Positions 25,850 through 36,929 of a DNA stretch of 64,000 nt are shown here, piece after piece. Location of the stretch: contig NZ_CP113977.2 of assembly GCF_026870175.2 (NCBI RefSeq), forward strand, positions 2,728,001 through 2,792,000, given 5' to 3'. Origin of the DNA: Flavobacterium aestivum (GTDB taxonomy: Bacteria; Bacteroidota; Bacteroidia; Flavobacteriales; Flavobacteriaceae). The notes under the pieces are model-generated. The model saw only the letters and a list, made by a program, of their open reading frames with translations. It made no database searches and was not told the origin of the DNA. Both the position numbers and the translations under genes were made by a program. Position 1 is the stretch's first letter, and each line of letters opens with the position of its first letter.

Positions 25850-28800
25850 TTATTTTTTAATAAGTTTGACCGTTTTTCTGTTGGCACCTTGAGTCACAAT
25901 TGTAATATAAGTGCCTGCAGGTAGGTCTTCTCCAAAGAGTATTGATTGACTATTGAAGCTTTCTATATGTTTGATAATTCTGGCTTGCATATCAAATACA
26001 TCAGCCTCAATTTTTTCTGTGCTACCTCCGATAACCTCAATTGTAAATTGATAATTACTTGGGTTAGGATATGCTTTCACATCAAAAGGAACTATCTCTG
26101 GACTAGCTTCTCGGGTTGCAATACTTTCTGTATTATTAATTTTAGCAGTAGGATTTGCACAATCGAACGGATTCCAATAAATGTTTTTATTTATTGATAG
26201 AACTTTGCTCGCTATATAGAATCCATTCATAGTGGTATTTTTAGCAGGATCACCTTCAATTCTGATAGTTCCGTTAGGAGCATATATGCTAGCGTTTACG
26301 GTTGTATTACCACCAGATGCCACATGGAATTCAGTACCACCAATATAGAATACTGCTTTATAACCTCCAGTAGTGTTTATCAAGGTTGATTTACCAACAT
26401 CAGCATATTCTTTTATTCTTATCGACATATCAGAACCGAACAATAGTTTTGTTGATGCGGAATTTGTACCATCACTCATAACCAGTCTGGTTATATTTAA
26501 AGTCCCTGTTCCGTTGGCATTAAATTTTACCTGACTACTTTTTCCAATAGTTACTATACCGAAAATAGTTCCTGTGGAGAAGGTCACATTACAATTGCTA
26601 CCAATTGTCACATTTTTGAAGTTTCCTGTTTTTGTAACTGTGGTATTATTTGCAATAACCAAGTCTGATAATCCAGTTGTACTACTGCTGTTCAGTTGCA
26701 TGGCTGGTAATGTTACCGTAGCTGGGCTAAAGATTCTAACAGGAACACTGGAGAATGGCTGAACAGTGATGTTTTTCGCTTTTACAAACGCACCTGTTCC
26801 GGCGACTGAACTGCTTTGTCCAATTTTTACAACACCGGTGGCTCCCGTAACCCCTACGCTAGAGATTTGAACAAAATTGTTATCACTTAAATTCACTTCA
26901 GTAAGACCTAGGATGCCATAGGCATTGATATTATTTTGTGGCTGAAAGTTATAAGTAGCCTGTGCTGAGCTTCCGCATAGTCCACCAATTTGGGTAACTG
27001 TTACGGTGTACATACCAACAGAGGCTGAATTATACAAGGTGATACTTTGTGTAGTAGCTCCTCCAGGGCTCCATGAATAAGAATAACTTCCCGCTATTGA
27101 TGGGTTCGCTGTCAATGTCAAACCGCTACAGAATGCATCCGGACTGCTGGCGGTTATCGATGCGGTAAATGGTGTAACTGCATTGTTGGTTACCATTACA
27201 TCATCATACGCTGTACAGATACCACTGCCGGTTGTCCATCTTACGGTTGCGCTTGTTCCAACTGCCACTCCGGTTATAGTAGTGGTTGGCGAACTAGCTG
27301 TCGTAATGGTTGCGCTGCCGCCTATCAATGTCCATGTACCAGAACCAGTTTGTGTCATTGTAAAGCTTGACGTATTGCACAAGGTTTGGTTTGGCTGATC
27401 ACTTACAGTAGGTAATGTGGTATTGGTTACCGTTACATCATCGAATCCTGAGCAAGAGCCATTGGTTACTGTCCATCTTAGGGTTGCACTTGTTCCAGCC
27501 GTAACTCCGGTTATGCTTGTGGTTGGTGAGCTGGCGGTGGTAATGGCTGCACTTCCGTTTATTAAAGTCCAAATACCACTTCCGGCCGATGGAGCACTTT
27601 GTGTCATTGTAAAACTAGAAGTATTACACAAGCTTTGGTTAGGCTGATCGCTTACAACTGATAATGAGGAATTGGTTACCGTTACATCGTCATAAGAACT
27701 GCAATCTATATTGGTTACCGTCCATCTTACAGTTGCGCTTGTTCCAGCCGGCACTCCAGTTATAGTTGTGGTTGGCGAGCTGGCAGTAGTGATGGCTGCG
27801 CTTCCGTTTATTAAAGTCCAAGTTCCAGTTCCAGCCGATGGTGCACTTTGTGTCATCGTAAAGTTAGGAGTGTTACATGAGGCTTGATTAGGCTGATCGC
27901 TCACAGACGGTAATATCGTATTGGTTACTTTAACTTCATCAAAAGCATTACAAGAGCCATTGGTCACGGTCCATCTTACGGTTGCGCTAGTTCCTACAGC
28001 TACTCCAGTTATGGTTGTGGTTGGTGAACTGGCTGTTGTGATGGTTGCGGTTCCGCTTATTAAAGTCCAAACTCCCGATCCAATAGATGGTGTACTTTGG
28101 GTCATTGTAAAGCTTGAGGTATTACATGAAGTTTGGTTTGCCTGATCACTTACACTTGGTAATGTGGTATTGGTTACCGTAACATCATCATAAGCGCTGC
28201 AAGGTCCATTAGTAACTGTCCATCTTACAGTCGCACTTGTTCCAGCTGCCACTCCGGTTATGGTTGTGGTTGGTGAATTGTCTGTGGTGATAGCTGCACT
28301 TCCGTTTATTAAAGTCCAGATACCGGTTCCAGCCAATGGCGTACTTTGTGTCATTGTGAAACTTGAGGTACTGCACAAGTTTTGGTTAGGCTGATCGCTC
28401 ACAGATGGCAACATGGTATTGGTTACCGTTACTTCATCATAGGCACTGCATGCACCACTGGTTACCGTCCATCTTACGGTAGCACTTGTTCCGGCTGCCA
28501 CTCCAGTTATGGTTGAGGTTGGCGAATTGGCTGTGGTGATGGCTGCACTTCCGCTTATTAAAGTCCAAGCACCGGTTCCAATTGATGGTGGACTTTGTGT
28601 CATTGTAAAGCTTGAAGTGTTACACAAGTTTTGATTAGGCTGATCGCTTACTGTTAGTGTGCTATTAACGGTAAGTTGTACCTCAGCTGATGTTATACTA
28701 CTACATAAATTACTGATTTTTACTCTATACATATTTCCATTCATGGCGCTTGTAACAGTTGGAAAGTTCAAACTGCTGCTAGTTTCAGTTGCAATGTCAC

Positions 28801-31800
28801 TCCATCCACTACCAGTGTTTACTTGCCATAGATATCCTGTTGCAGTAGCATTAACGCTAAATGTTGCGGATTGTCCTTCACACTTAGATAAACTAACTGG
28901 TTGAGTATTGATAGCAGGAGGCGTACCGGTAACATTCACGGTTTGGTTTTGAGATGAACTGTTTCCATGAGTGTCTGTGTAAGTCCATGTTATGGTATAG
29001 GTACCAGGAGTATTGTAAGTTGTTGGAGCATTAGGAACTCCGTTAATAGTTAAGTCACAATTATCCGATGCTGTTGGTGTTGGCGCGGTTGCTGTGCATT
29101 CGCCAGTTACAGTTGGTAAAGCCGCAAGGCTTGGAACTGGTGCCTGATGATCTTCTACAGTTACAGTAAAGCTACATACAGCTGTATTACTTGATGCATC
29201 AGTTGCAGTCCAGATTACAGTTGTGGTTCCCAGAGGGAAGATGTTACCTGAGAGATAATTGCTGTTATTTATATTCATTGATACTCCAGTACAATTATCA
29301 CTGGCGGTTGGCAATAAATAGAAAGCTCTTGCACCGCAAATATTATTGTCTGTATTTATAGTAATATTATTTGGACAGCCAGTTATCGTTGGTGATATAT
29401 TATCAAGTACCGTAACGGTGAAACTAGCGGTACTACTATTGCCATTGATATCAGTAGCAGTATAAGTAATCGTGTGAACACCTGCACTTAGGGATGTTGA
29501 ACCAAATGTATTATAATCATCATCGCTGCTTAGCAAACTTGCCATTCCACAGCTATCAGTTGCGGTTGGAGGTGTCCATCCAACGGCTTTGGTACAACTA
29601 TTAGCAGCCAAAGTAACAATTTTGTTTGCTGGCATACCACTTATAACAGGTGCTATAAGATCTTTTACAGTTACTGTCGCAGTTCCTGTGTTTATATTAC
29701 CATTGGTATCCGTTACTGTTAAGGTCACAGTATTCGGACCTACATTTGCACAGGTAAAAGTATTCGGTGATACTGATATTGATTGAATAGCGCAGTTATC
29801 ATGCGAACCATTGTTAATTTGTGCTGCAGTAATGCTTGCGTTACCGGATGCATTCAACTCAGCGTCTATGTTTTGGGTAATCACAACTGGTAATTCACTA
29901 TCGCTAACAATTATTGTTGCTGTAGCATTAGTTGTGCAACCGTGGTCATCGGTTACTGTCACATGATAGGTACCTGTAGAAAGATTCGTTGCAGTGGCAG
30001 TAGTCTGAGCTGATGGATCATCCCATAGATAAGTATAATCTGGGGTACCACCAGTTGGGGTTACTGTAGCAGAACCATTGCTGTTACCAAAACAATCTAC
30101 ATCAGTTTGCGCTGTTATGGATGCTGTTAATTCATCAGGTTCTGTAATGGTTACCGAAGTAGTAGCGGTACAGAATCCATCAGCATTTCCGTTTGATGCC
30201 GAAGCAGTGATTAAATAAGTTCCGGCAGCAAAGGAAGTTTGGGCGCTTAAATCAGGACCAGCGCCATCTAATTGTATAGTGGTGCTAGCACCTGCACTCA
30301 AACCGCTGATTGAAATAGTTCCATCGGCTACTCCTTTACAGGATACATTGGTGTTGGAGGCGCTTACCGTTACTTGTATTGGTTCCGTAATGGTAACCGA
30401 AGCGGTTGCGGTACAGAATCCATCGGCATTTCCGTTTGGAGCTGTTGCTGTAATTAAATAGGTTCCAGGAGCAAATGTAGTCTGGGCGCTTAAATCAGGG
30501 CCAGTGCCATCTAATTGTATAGTGGTACTAGCACCAGCGCTCACGCCACTGATAGAAATAGTTCCATCTGCCAATCCATTACAGGATACATTGGTTTTGG
30601 AAGCGCTTACCGTTACTTCTATAGGTTGCGTAATGGTTACCGAAGTAGTAGCGGTACAGAACCCATCAGTATTTCCGTTTGGAGCTGAAGCTGTGATTAA
30701 ATAAGTACCAGCAGCAAAGGAAGTTTGAGCGCTTAAATCAGGACCAGTGCCATCCAATTGTATAGTGGTGCTAGCACCTGCACTCAAACCACTGATGGAG
30801 ATAGTTCCATCTGTTAATCCATTACAGGATACATTGGTTTTGGAAGCGCTTACCGTTACTTCTATAGGTTCCGTAATGGTAACCGAAGTTGTTGCGGTAC
30901 AGAACCCATCGGCATTACCGTTTGGAGCTGTTGCAGTTATTAAATAGGTTCCAGGTGCAAATGTTGTCTGAGCACTTAAATCAGGACCTGTGCCATCTAA
31001 TTGAATTATGGTGCTTGCACTTGCGCTCAAACCACTGATTGAAATAGTACCATCAGCCAATCCATTACAAGAGACATTGGTTTTGGAGGCACTTACCGTT
31101 ACCTCTATAGGTTCTGTAATGGTAACCGAAGTAGTAGCCGTACAGAATCCATCTTCATTATCGTTTGGTGCAGAAGCAGTTATTACATATGTGCCAGGCG
31201 CAAAGGTAGTCTGAGCACTCAAGTCAGGTCCAGCACCATCTAATTGTATAGTGGTGTTAGCACCAGCGCTCACGCCACTAATGGAAATAGTTCCGTCAGC
31301 AGCCCCATTACAGGATACATTGGTTTTGGACGCACTTACTGTTACTTCTATAGGTTGCGAAATGGTAACCGAAGTGGTAGCAGTACAGAATCCATCGGCA
31401 TTTCCGTTTGGTGCCGAAGCAGTGATTAAATAAGTTCCGGCAGCAAAAGAAGTTTGAGCGCTTAAATCAGAACCTACACCATCTAATTGTATAGTGGTGC
31501 TTGCACCTTCACTCAAACCACTAATGGAAATGGTTCCATCAGAAGCCCCATAACAGGATGCATTGGTTTTGGAAGCGCTTACTGTTACTTCTATAGGTTC
31601 TGTAATGGTAACTGAAGCGGTTGCAGTACAGAATCCGTCGGCATTTCCGTTTGCAGCTGTTGCTGTTATTAAATAGGTTCCAGGTGCAAATGTAGTCTGG
31701 GCGCTCAAGTCAGGACCTGTGCCATCTAATTGAATGGTGGTGCTAGCACCAGCACTCACGCCACTGATAGAGATAGTTCCATCAACTAATCCATTACAGG

Positions 31801-34800
31801 ATACATTGGTTTTGGAAGCGCTTACTGTTACTTCTATAGGTTCCGTAATGGTAACCGAAGTAGTAGCGGTACAGAACCCATCAGTATTTCCGTTTGGAGC
31901 CGAAGCAGTTATTAAATAGGTTCCTGGCGCAAAGGTAGTCTGTTCACTTAAATCAGGGCCTGCACCATCTAATTGTATAGTGGTGCTAGCACCTGCACTC
32001 AGACCACTAATGGAAATAGTTCCATCAGCAGCCCCATTACAGGATACATTAGTTTTGGAAGCACTTACCGTTACTTCTATAGGTTCCGTAATGGTAACCG
32101 AAGCGGTTGCAGTACAGAATCCATCGGCATTACCGTTTGGAGCAGTTGCAGTGATTAAATAAGTTCCGGCAGCAAAGGAAGTTTGAGCGCTTAAATCAGG
32201 ACCTGCACCATCTAATTGGATAGTGGTGCTTGCTCCAGCACTCACGCCGCTGACAGAGATAGTTCCATCAGCTAATCCATGACAGGATACATTGGTTTTA
32301 GAGGCGCTTACAGTTACCTCTATAGGTTCCGTAATGGTAACCGAAGTTGTTGCGGTACAGAATCCGTCGGCATTTCCGTTTGCTGCAGTTGCAGTTATTA
32401 AATAGGTACCAGGTGCAAATGTAGTCTGAGCGCTTAAATCTGGGCCAGCTCCATCTAATTGAATTGTGGTGCTAGCGCCTGCACTCAAACCACTGATTGA
32501 AATAGTTCCATCGGCTAATCCGTGACAGGATACATTGGTTTTAGAGGCGTTTACAGTTACAGCTATAGGTTCAGTAATGGTTACTGAGGCAGTAGATGTA
32601 CAGAATCCGCTTCCGTTAGGTTTCGATGCCGTTACTACGTATGTTCCAGGAGCAAATGTAGTCTGGGCACTTAAGTCAGGACCTGCACCATTTAATTGGA
32701 TTATGGTACTTGCTCCAGCACTTACGCCACTAACAGAGATAGTTCCATCAGCTAATCCATGACAGGATACATTCGTTTTGGATGCACTAACTGTTGGCAA
32801 AGGTACCACGACAAAATCAGCTACAGTACGACAACCAGGAACTGAAGAACATTCTGCATAGAAAGGAGTTGTGCCGGCAGTATTTGTATTTGGCAAACCT
32901 GAATTTAAAACACCAACTGGGTTAAATGGAGAGCCAGTGCCAATGGATGAACCACCGGAAGAAGCGGTATACCAATTAATAACGCCATTCGCTGTGTAAG
33001 TTACAGTGATACGCATATAATCCACATCTACTTGTCTGGTACTACCCGAAGTACTGGTTCCGGAAAGAACTACTCCAAAAGTAGTAGCATTAATATCTGC
33101 AGCTGTCCATGTAGTACCCCACAAGTTGCTGGTACCTCCATAAGTGGCCGTTCCAAAAGCATTTGGCCAAGAAGTTCCGCTGGCGAGATTACTACCAACA
33201 ACGGTACCACCTTTAACTAAACGAACAGTAGTATCAGTCATATTGGTTGTGGTGGCTACCTGACGATTAATAGTAACTGTTATTCCGTTAATGACAGCAC
33301 CGGCAGGAATTGCAAAGCCATAGTTTGATCCTTGAAGATAATGGGTAGTTGCGTTAGATGCAAGATTTTGAGTCGCATAGGGAGTACCGGCAGTGGTAAT
33401 ATTTCCGGGAGTTGTCCATATTCCTGTACCCACAGCAGCATTATCTGCACCAGCACCAGCATTATTGGGTCCGCTAGAGGTTGGAGTTCCAGCAGGACAT
33501 ACCGTAGGAGATGACAATGTACCGCTTCCGCCTAAACAAACTGAAGCTCCAACAGTGGTAGGCACAGGGTTTATTGTGATGGTAGCAGATCCAGTCATAT
33601 TCGAAGTACAATTTGTAGTGGCATTAGTCGCGACTACAGTATAAGTACCAGCAGCGGTCTTGATTCCAAAACTGATTGCAGATCCAGTTCCTGCAACAGG
33701 AGATCCGTCTGGAGATGCCCCTAAAAATAATTGATAATTGATACCAGTTTGAGAATTACCTAGTCCTACAGGAACTCCCGATGAACCGGCACAATATGCC
33801 CCGCCGCCGCTAACAGAAAAAGCGGTTGGTAAGGGATTGATTGTTATTTGAACAGCTAATGAAGTATCAGTACATCCATCTGATGTTACTGTTCTTCTAA
33901 ACCACGTGGTCTGTGTTAATGATGGGGGAGAATAATTTTGAAGGGTTCTTGAGCCATTAGTAGTACTGGCATTAACATTATTAGCTACAAAATTATCCGT
34001 ACTCTGGAACCATCCATAAGCATAAGTTCCATTACCGCCAGTAGGTAAAGATCCAGACAGCGCTACTGGTGTAGCACCGCTACAAATAGTTTGATCTGCA
34101 CTAATGGTATTTCCGGCGATTAATGGACTTACTGTTACTGTTGGTGTAACAGACATTTGAGCTGTACAACCAGTTGCAGTGATGGTAGCCAAGACATTGA
34201 ATGTCATAACAACAGGAGAAGCGGTATTATTGATTAAATTACCTGTAGGTAAATTAATGGTAGCTCCATTACCTGTAACCGGACTACCTATAAGACTGTT
34301 ATCCGAATTATTTCTTAGTTGATAAGTTGTAGTTGTAGCTGTAGATAATGCCACAGTAATAGTTGTTCCGGTTCCTGTACATAAAGTGGCTGCTGTCGCC
34401 GCAACAGTTCTATTCGGTGGTAATGGATTGATGCTAATTGTTATGGTACCCGACATTTGTGCCGAACAACTTGTTGTTGCATTAGTTGCCAAAACATTAT
34501 ATGTAGTAGCATTTGTCAAGCTTCCGGTAGGTAAATCTATTGTACCTCCCGTACCCGCTACAGGGCTGCCTACATTCACATTACCCGTATTATTTCTTAA
34601 TTGGTAATTAATTCCTGTTTCAGAACTTAAAACCTGAATATTTGTTGAATTACCGGAACAAATTGCAGTAGTTCCTGATAGGCTTTTGTTTAGTGGGAAT
34701 GGATTTACTTTTACGGTATACGTCGCAACAACCGGACTACAAGGGCTGTTAGAAACGATCATCGTTAAAGTAACGACACCAACACCATTACCATAATCAG

Positions 34801-36871
34801 TAATAGCGTCAGCAGCAGATGGAGTATAGGTTGGGGTTAATGTGGTTGCATTGGTTAGTGAACCACCTCCATCGTGTGTCCATAATATGGTTCCATTACT
34901 GGACGTTGCCCCACTTACAGTGGCAGTACCGTTCGGGCATATTGACTGATTGCCTCCTGCCGTTGCTGTTGGTGCGGGTTTAATAGTTATGAGCATCTGA
35001 TCGGTTACAGGCACATAGCAAGGGAAATTGATTGGGTCTTGGTATGGGTCGTATGAAGTTAGAGTCAAGGTAACTGTACCCGCAGTTATGTCTGCTGGTG
35101 ATGGTATGTAAGTTGCGCTTAATGTAACATTATCAGGTGAGAATGTTCCGGAACCGCTAGACGACCAAGTACCACTGTCTACAGAGCCTGAAACAGAGCC
35201 TGCCAAAGATACATTGGGATTAGTGGAACAAACTATTCGATCAACTCCTGCGTCTACTATAGGACCAATTTGTACTGTTACTTGATATGTTGCAGTAACG
35301 GGAGGACAAACACCATTAGAAACGGTCATTGTTAATGTGACAAGACCACTATTATTTCCAGGATCTGATGTTGTAGGTGTATAGGTAGGAGTCAGTGTAG
35401 TTGCGTTACTTAATGTACCTGTACCGTTATGTGTCCATAATATAGTTCCGTTTGATGCCGAAGCACCACTAACTGTAGCGGTTCCTGTGGTACAAATTGT
35501 TTGGCTTCCTCCAGCAGATGCTGTAGATGGGGCAATTACTACTTGAGTCTTTGAGGCTGTTGTAGTTCCGCATGCTCCGCCGCTTGTAGTTAATGTTAAT
35601 GTCGCGGTACCAGTATATCCGGGAGGAGGGGTCCATGTTGTATTCAAATTGGTATCACCAGCATTAAATGTTCCGCCAACGCCTCCATCAGACCATGTCC
35701 CGCCAGTGGCCGAACCGCCAACCGTTCCTCCTAAAGCTGCTGAGGTACCACCCTGACAAATTGAACTAAGTGCAGCTCCGGCACTTGCAGTTGGTTTAGT
35801 AATTACTAAATCAGAACCATTATCAGTTCCTGTAGTCGACGGAGTACTTGCGATAACTCTAATTCTATAAGCAGTTCCAGATGCCTGACCAATCGGAATG
35901 GTTGCCGAAATGCTTCCTGCTGATGTAGAAGTATTGGTTCCAATAGTTGTTGGAGAAGCAAATGAACCAGAAGAATTTGAAAGTTGTGCTGTAAAAACAT
36001 TTCCTGCAATATAAGTTCCAGTAATGGTATAGGGGACAGTAACAGTGGCACCTACACAAAATGGAGAGCCACTTATTGCACTTGTGGCAATTGTAGGGGG
36101 TGTAATTGGTAAACTCATAGCAGATTCTGCATAGCGTATGGAACCACTAGGTGTTATTGCTGATGTTGCTGCAGCATCTGTTGTATTCGAAACGGGAATT
36201 GTACGTTTTGCAACTTCAACCTTCCAAGCAAAACCTCCTCCAGTTCCCGTATTACTTCCTCCGCTCGTCCAGTTTCCATTTATTGTATAACCAGGAAGAG
36301 TAGTATTCGTATCGTTATAAACACTTGTTATATAAATTGCCTGATCATTAGCATTTACTGCCATTGCCGCGCTTAATTGAGCAGGTCCACTACCACTATT
36401 ATTGTTTAAGTTATTTCCTGTAGCATAGGTAGCTGCCTGGTTAACATTCGCATATACAGCATACCATACGGTCATATTTAGCAATGTTCCGGAAAGTGTC
36501 ACATTAAGTGCTCGGGAAGTATTATCCATAACAGCATTATCTTTTAGATAATACAAATAGGTATGCATACGTCCGCTAGTACCTACATTACTTGTTGCTC
36601 TGGTTAGTGTGATACCACCATAGGAAATAGGCGAGGGTTCCGTCCCGTTAGCAGAACTACTGGTGGTGCAACTAATGGCAACAATCAAAATACGGTTAGA
36701 TCCATTCGCAATAGCAAAACTACTTGTTGTGCCTGTTCCTGATACCTGATCATATGCTTTTGTCCATGCCGTTGGTTGTGTAACTTGCCCAACGGTTACA
36801 TTCACAAAAAATAAATTCGCAATAAAAAAAATAATAGCGAGAATTCCGAATTTAGGTAGAAATGGTCTCAT
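25850..36871 (-). CDS. Giant repeat-rich T9SS-secreted surface protein, 3673 aa
   Basis: The signal peptide is residues 1-29 (ending VTVGQ). It is followed by an N-terminal beta-sandwich-like domain (about 30-255) and a long series of Ig-like modules with paired Cys to about 1350. An 11-copy array of about 81 aa spans residues 1361-2247, followed by one canonical SprB repeat (CFGNSNGS...GGTPDYTYLW). Next come HYR-like modules (about 2330-2590: ATDSCG, ATDINGNSS, ATDASSNTAVC), an Ig module, and a six-copy array of about 82 aa (from residue 2741). A C-terminal beta-helix-like domain is rich in KIGQSS/TIGSNC/TIGKSS. The end is a T9SS type A sorting domain (VKAYPNPSNYQF ... VKLIKK). The product should be exported by Sec and T9SS and anchored on the cell surface as an adhesin or matrix protein. 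Signal peptide and sorting domain closely resemble those of the 2628-aa protein at 54134-62020. A three-hairpin leader precedes the gene. Confidence 0.85.
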   Translation of the reverse strand: MRPFLPKFGILAIIFFIANLFFVNVTVGQVTQPTAWTKAYDQVSGTGTTSSFAIANGSNRILIVAISCTTSSSANGTEPSPISYGGITLTRATSNVGTSGRMHTYLYYLKDNAVMDNTSRALNVTLSGTLLNMTVWYAVYANVNQAATYATGNNLNNNSGSGPAQLSAAMAVNANDQAIYITSVYNDTNTTLPGYTINGNWTSGGSNTGTGGGFAWKVEVAKRTIPVSNTTDAAATSAITPSGSIRYAESAMSLPITPPTIATSAISGSPFCVGATVTVPYTITGTYIAGNVFTAQLSNSSGSFASPTTIGTNTSTSAGSISATIPIGQASGTAYRIRVIASTPSTTGTDNGSDLVITKPTASAGAALSSICQGGTSAALGGTVGGSATGGTWSDGGVGGTFNAGDTNLNTTWTPPPGYTGTATLTLTTSGGACGTTTASKTQVVIAPSTASAGGSQTICTTGTATVSGASASNGTILWTHNGTGTLSNATTLTPTYTPTTSDPGNNSGLVTLTMTVSNGVCPPVTATYQVTVQIGPIVDAGVDRIVCSTNPNVSLAGSVSGSVDSGTWSSSGSGTFSPDNVTLSATYIPSPADITAGTVTLTLTSYDPYQDPINFPCYVPVTDQMLITIKPAPTATAGGNQSICPNGTATVSGATSSNGTILWTHDGGGSLTNATTLTPTYTPSAADAITDYGNGVGVVTLTMIVSNSPCSPVVATYTVKVNPFPLNKSLSGTTAICSGNSTNIQVLSSETGINYQLRNNTGNVNVGSPVAGTGGTIDLPTGSLTNATTYNVLATNATTSCSAQMSGTITISINPLPPNRTVAATAATLCTGTGTTITVALSTATTTTYQLRNNSDNSLIGSPVTGNGATINLPTGNLINNTASPVVMTFNVLATITATGCTAQMSVTPTVTVSPLIAGNTISADQTICSGATPVALSGSLPTGGNGTYAYGWFQSTDNFVANNVNASTTNGSRTLQNYSPPSLTQTTWFRRTVTSDGCTDTSLAVQITINPLPTAFSVSGGGAYCAGSSGVPVGLGNSQTGINYQLFLGASPDGSPVAGTGSAISFGIKTAAGTYTVVATNATTNCTSNMTGSATITINPVPTTVGASVCLGGSGTLSSPTVCPAGTPTSSGPNNAGAGADNAAVGTGIWTTPGNITTAGTPYATQNLASNATTHYLQGSNYGFAIPAGAVINGITVTINRQVATTTNMTDTTVRLVKGGTVVGSNLASGTSWPNAFGTATYGGTSNLWGTTWTAADINATTFGVVLSGTSTSGSTRQVDVDYMRITVTYTANGVINWYTASSGGSSIGTGSPFNPVGVLNSGLPNTNTAGTTPFYAECSSVPGCRTVADFVVVPLPTVSASKTNVSCHGLADGTISVSGVSAGASTIIQLNGAGPDLSAQTTFAPGTYVVTASKPNGSGFCTSTASVTITEPIAVTVNASKTNVSCHGLADGTISISGLSAGASTTIQLDGAGPDLSAQTTFAPGTYLITATAANGNADGFCTATTSVTITEPIEVTVSASKTNVSCHGLADGTISVSGVSAGASTTIQLDGAGPDLSAQTSFAAGTYLITATAPNGNADGFCTATASVTITEPIEVTVSASKTNVSCNGAADGTISISGLSAGASTTIQLDGAGPDLSEQTTFAPGTYLITASAPNGNTDGFCTATTSVTITEPIEVTVSASKTNVSCNGLVDGTISISGVSAGASTTIQLDGTGPDLSAQTTFAPGTYLITATAANGNADGFCTATASVTITEPIEVTVSASKTNASCYGASDGTISISGLSEGASTTIQLDGVGSDLSAQTSFAAGTYLITASAPNGNADGFCTATTSVTISQPIEVTVSASKTNVSCNGAADGTISISGVSAGANTTIQLDGAGPDLSAQTTFAPGTYVITASAPNDNEDGFCTATTSVTITEPIEVTVSASKTNVSCNGLADGTISISGLSASASTIIQLDGTGPDLSAQTTFAPGTYLITATAPNGNADGFCTATTSVTITEPIEVTVSASKTNVSCNGLTDGTISISGLSAGASTTIQLDGTGPDLSAQTSFAAGTYLITASAPNGNTDGFCTATTSVTITQPIEVTVSASKTNVSCNGLADGTISISGVSAGASTTIQLDGTGPDLSAQTTFAPGTYLITATAPNGNADGFCTATASVTITEPIQVTVSASNTNVSCKGVADGTISISGLSAGASTTIQLDGAGPDLSAQTSFAAGTYLITASASNGNADGFCTATTSVTITEPDELTASITAQTDVDCFGNSNGSATVTPTGGTPDYTYLWDDPSAQTTATATNLSTGTYHVTVTDDHGCTTNATATIIVSDSELPVVITQNIDAELNASGNASITAAQINNGSHDNCAIQSISVSPNTFTCANVGPNTVTLTVTDTNGNINTGTATVTVKDLIAPVISGMPANKIVTLAANSCTKAVGWTPPTATDSCGMASLLSSDDDYNTFGSTSLSAGVHTITYTATDINGNSSTASFTVTVLDNISPTITGCPNNITINTDNNICGARAFYLLPTASDNCTGVSMNINNSNYLSGNIFPLGTTTVIWTATDASSNTAVCSFTVTVEDHQAPVPSLAALPTVTGECTATAPTPTASDNCDLTINGVPNAPTTYNTPGTYTITWTYTDTHGNSSSQNQTVNVTGTPPAINTQPVSLSKCEGQSATFSVNATATGYLWQVNTGSGWSDIATETSSSLNFPTVTSAMNGNMYRVKISNLCSSITSAEVQLTVNSTLTVSDQPNQNLCNTSSFTMTQSPPSIGTGAWTLISGSAAITTANSPTSTITGVAAGTSATVRWTVTSGACSAYDEVTVTNTMLPSVSDQPNQNLCSTSSFTMTQSTPLAGTGIWTLINGSAAITTDNSPTTTITGVAAGTSATVRWTVTNGPCSAYDDVTVTNTTLPSVSDQANQTSCNTSSFTMTQSTPSIGSGVWTLISGTATITTASSPTTTITGVAVGTSATVRWTVTNGSCNAFDEVKVTNTILPSVSDQPNQASCNTPNFTMTQSAPSAGTGTWTLINGSAAITTASSPTTTITGVPAGTSATVRWTVTNIDCSSYDDVTVTNSSLSVVSDQPNQSLCNTSSFTMTQSAPSAGSGIWTLINGSAAITTASSPTTSITGVTAGTSATLRWTVTNGSCSGFDDVTVTNTTLPTVSDQPNQTLCNTSSFTMTQTGSGTWTLIGGSATITTASSPTTTITGVAVGTSATVRWTTGSGICTAYDDVMVTNNAVTPFTASITASSPDAFCSGLTLTANPSIAGSYSYSWSPGGATTQSITLYNSASVGMYTVTVTQIGGLCGSSAQATYNFQPQNNINAYGILGLTEVNLSDNNFVQISSVGVTGATGVVKIGQSSSVAGTGAFVKAKNITVQPFSSVPVRIFSPATVTLPAMQLNSSSTTGLSDLVIANNTTVTKTGNFKNVTIGSNCNVTFSTGTIFGIVTIGKSSQVKFNANGTGTLNITRLVMSDGTNSASTKLLFGSDMSIRIKEYADVGKSTLINTTGGYKAVFYIGGTEFHVASGGNTTVNASIYAPNGTIRIEGDPAKNTTMNGFYIASKVLSINKNIYWNPFDCANPTAKINNTESIATREASPEIVPFDVKAYPNPSNYQFTIEVIGGSTEKIEADVFDMQARIIKHIESFNSQSILFGEDLPAGTYITIVTQGANRKTVKLIKK
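27190..28651 (-). repeat. Six tandem 82-83-aa modules in the 3673-aa adhesin
   Basis: Six direct copies of about 246-249 bp encode modules beginning VSDQPNQ-LCNTSSFTMTQ and including GTSATVRWTV and SAYDDVTVTN. Each copy has exactly two Cys. The last copy is a few residues shorter (TMTQTGSGTW). The left boundary is approximate. Confidence 0.85.
30131..32791 (-). repeat. Eleven tandem ~81-aa SprB-like modules in the 3673-aa adhesin
   Basis: Eleven direct copies of about 243 bp encode modules starting VSASKTNVSCNGLADGTISI. They continue with TTIQLDG-GPDLSAQTTF and end GFCTATTSVTITEPIE. The Cys-x-Gly...DGTI start and the TEP end match the SprB-repeat pattern. Each unit has two Cys. The first copy is slightly shorter and more divergent. 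Confidence 0.9.
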
Positions 36872-36929
36872 ATTTTATGGAATTAAAAATTATAAATAAA
36901 CGAATACGGTATGCTTAACGATTTTATGT

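Noticed and set aside
30279..32762. Repeated ~60-76-aa plus-strand frames (MVLAPAL...)
   Set aside because: They are antisense shadows of the 81-aa module array of the leftward adhesin.
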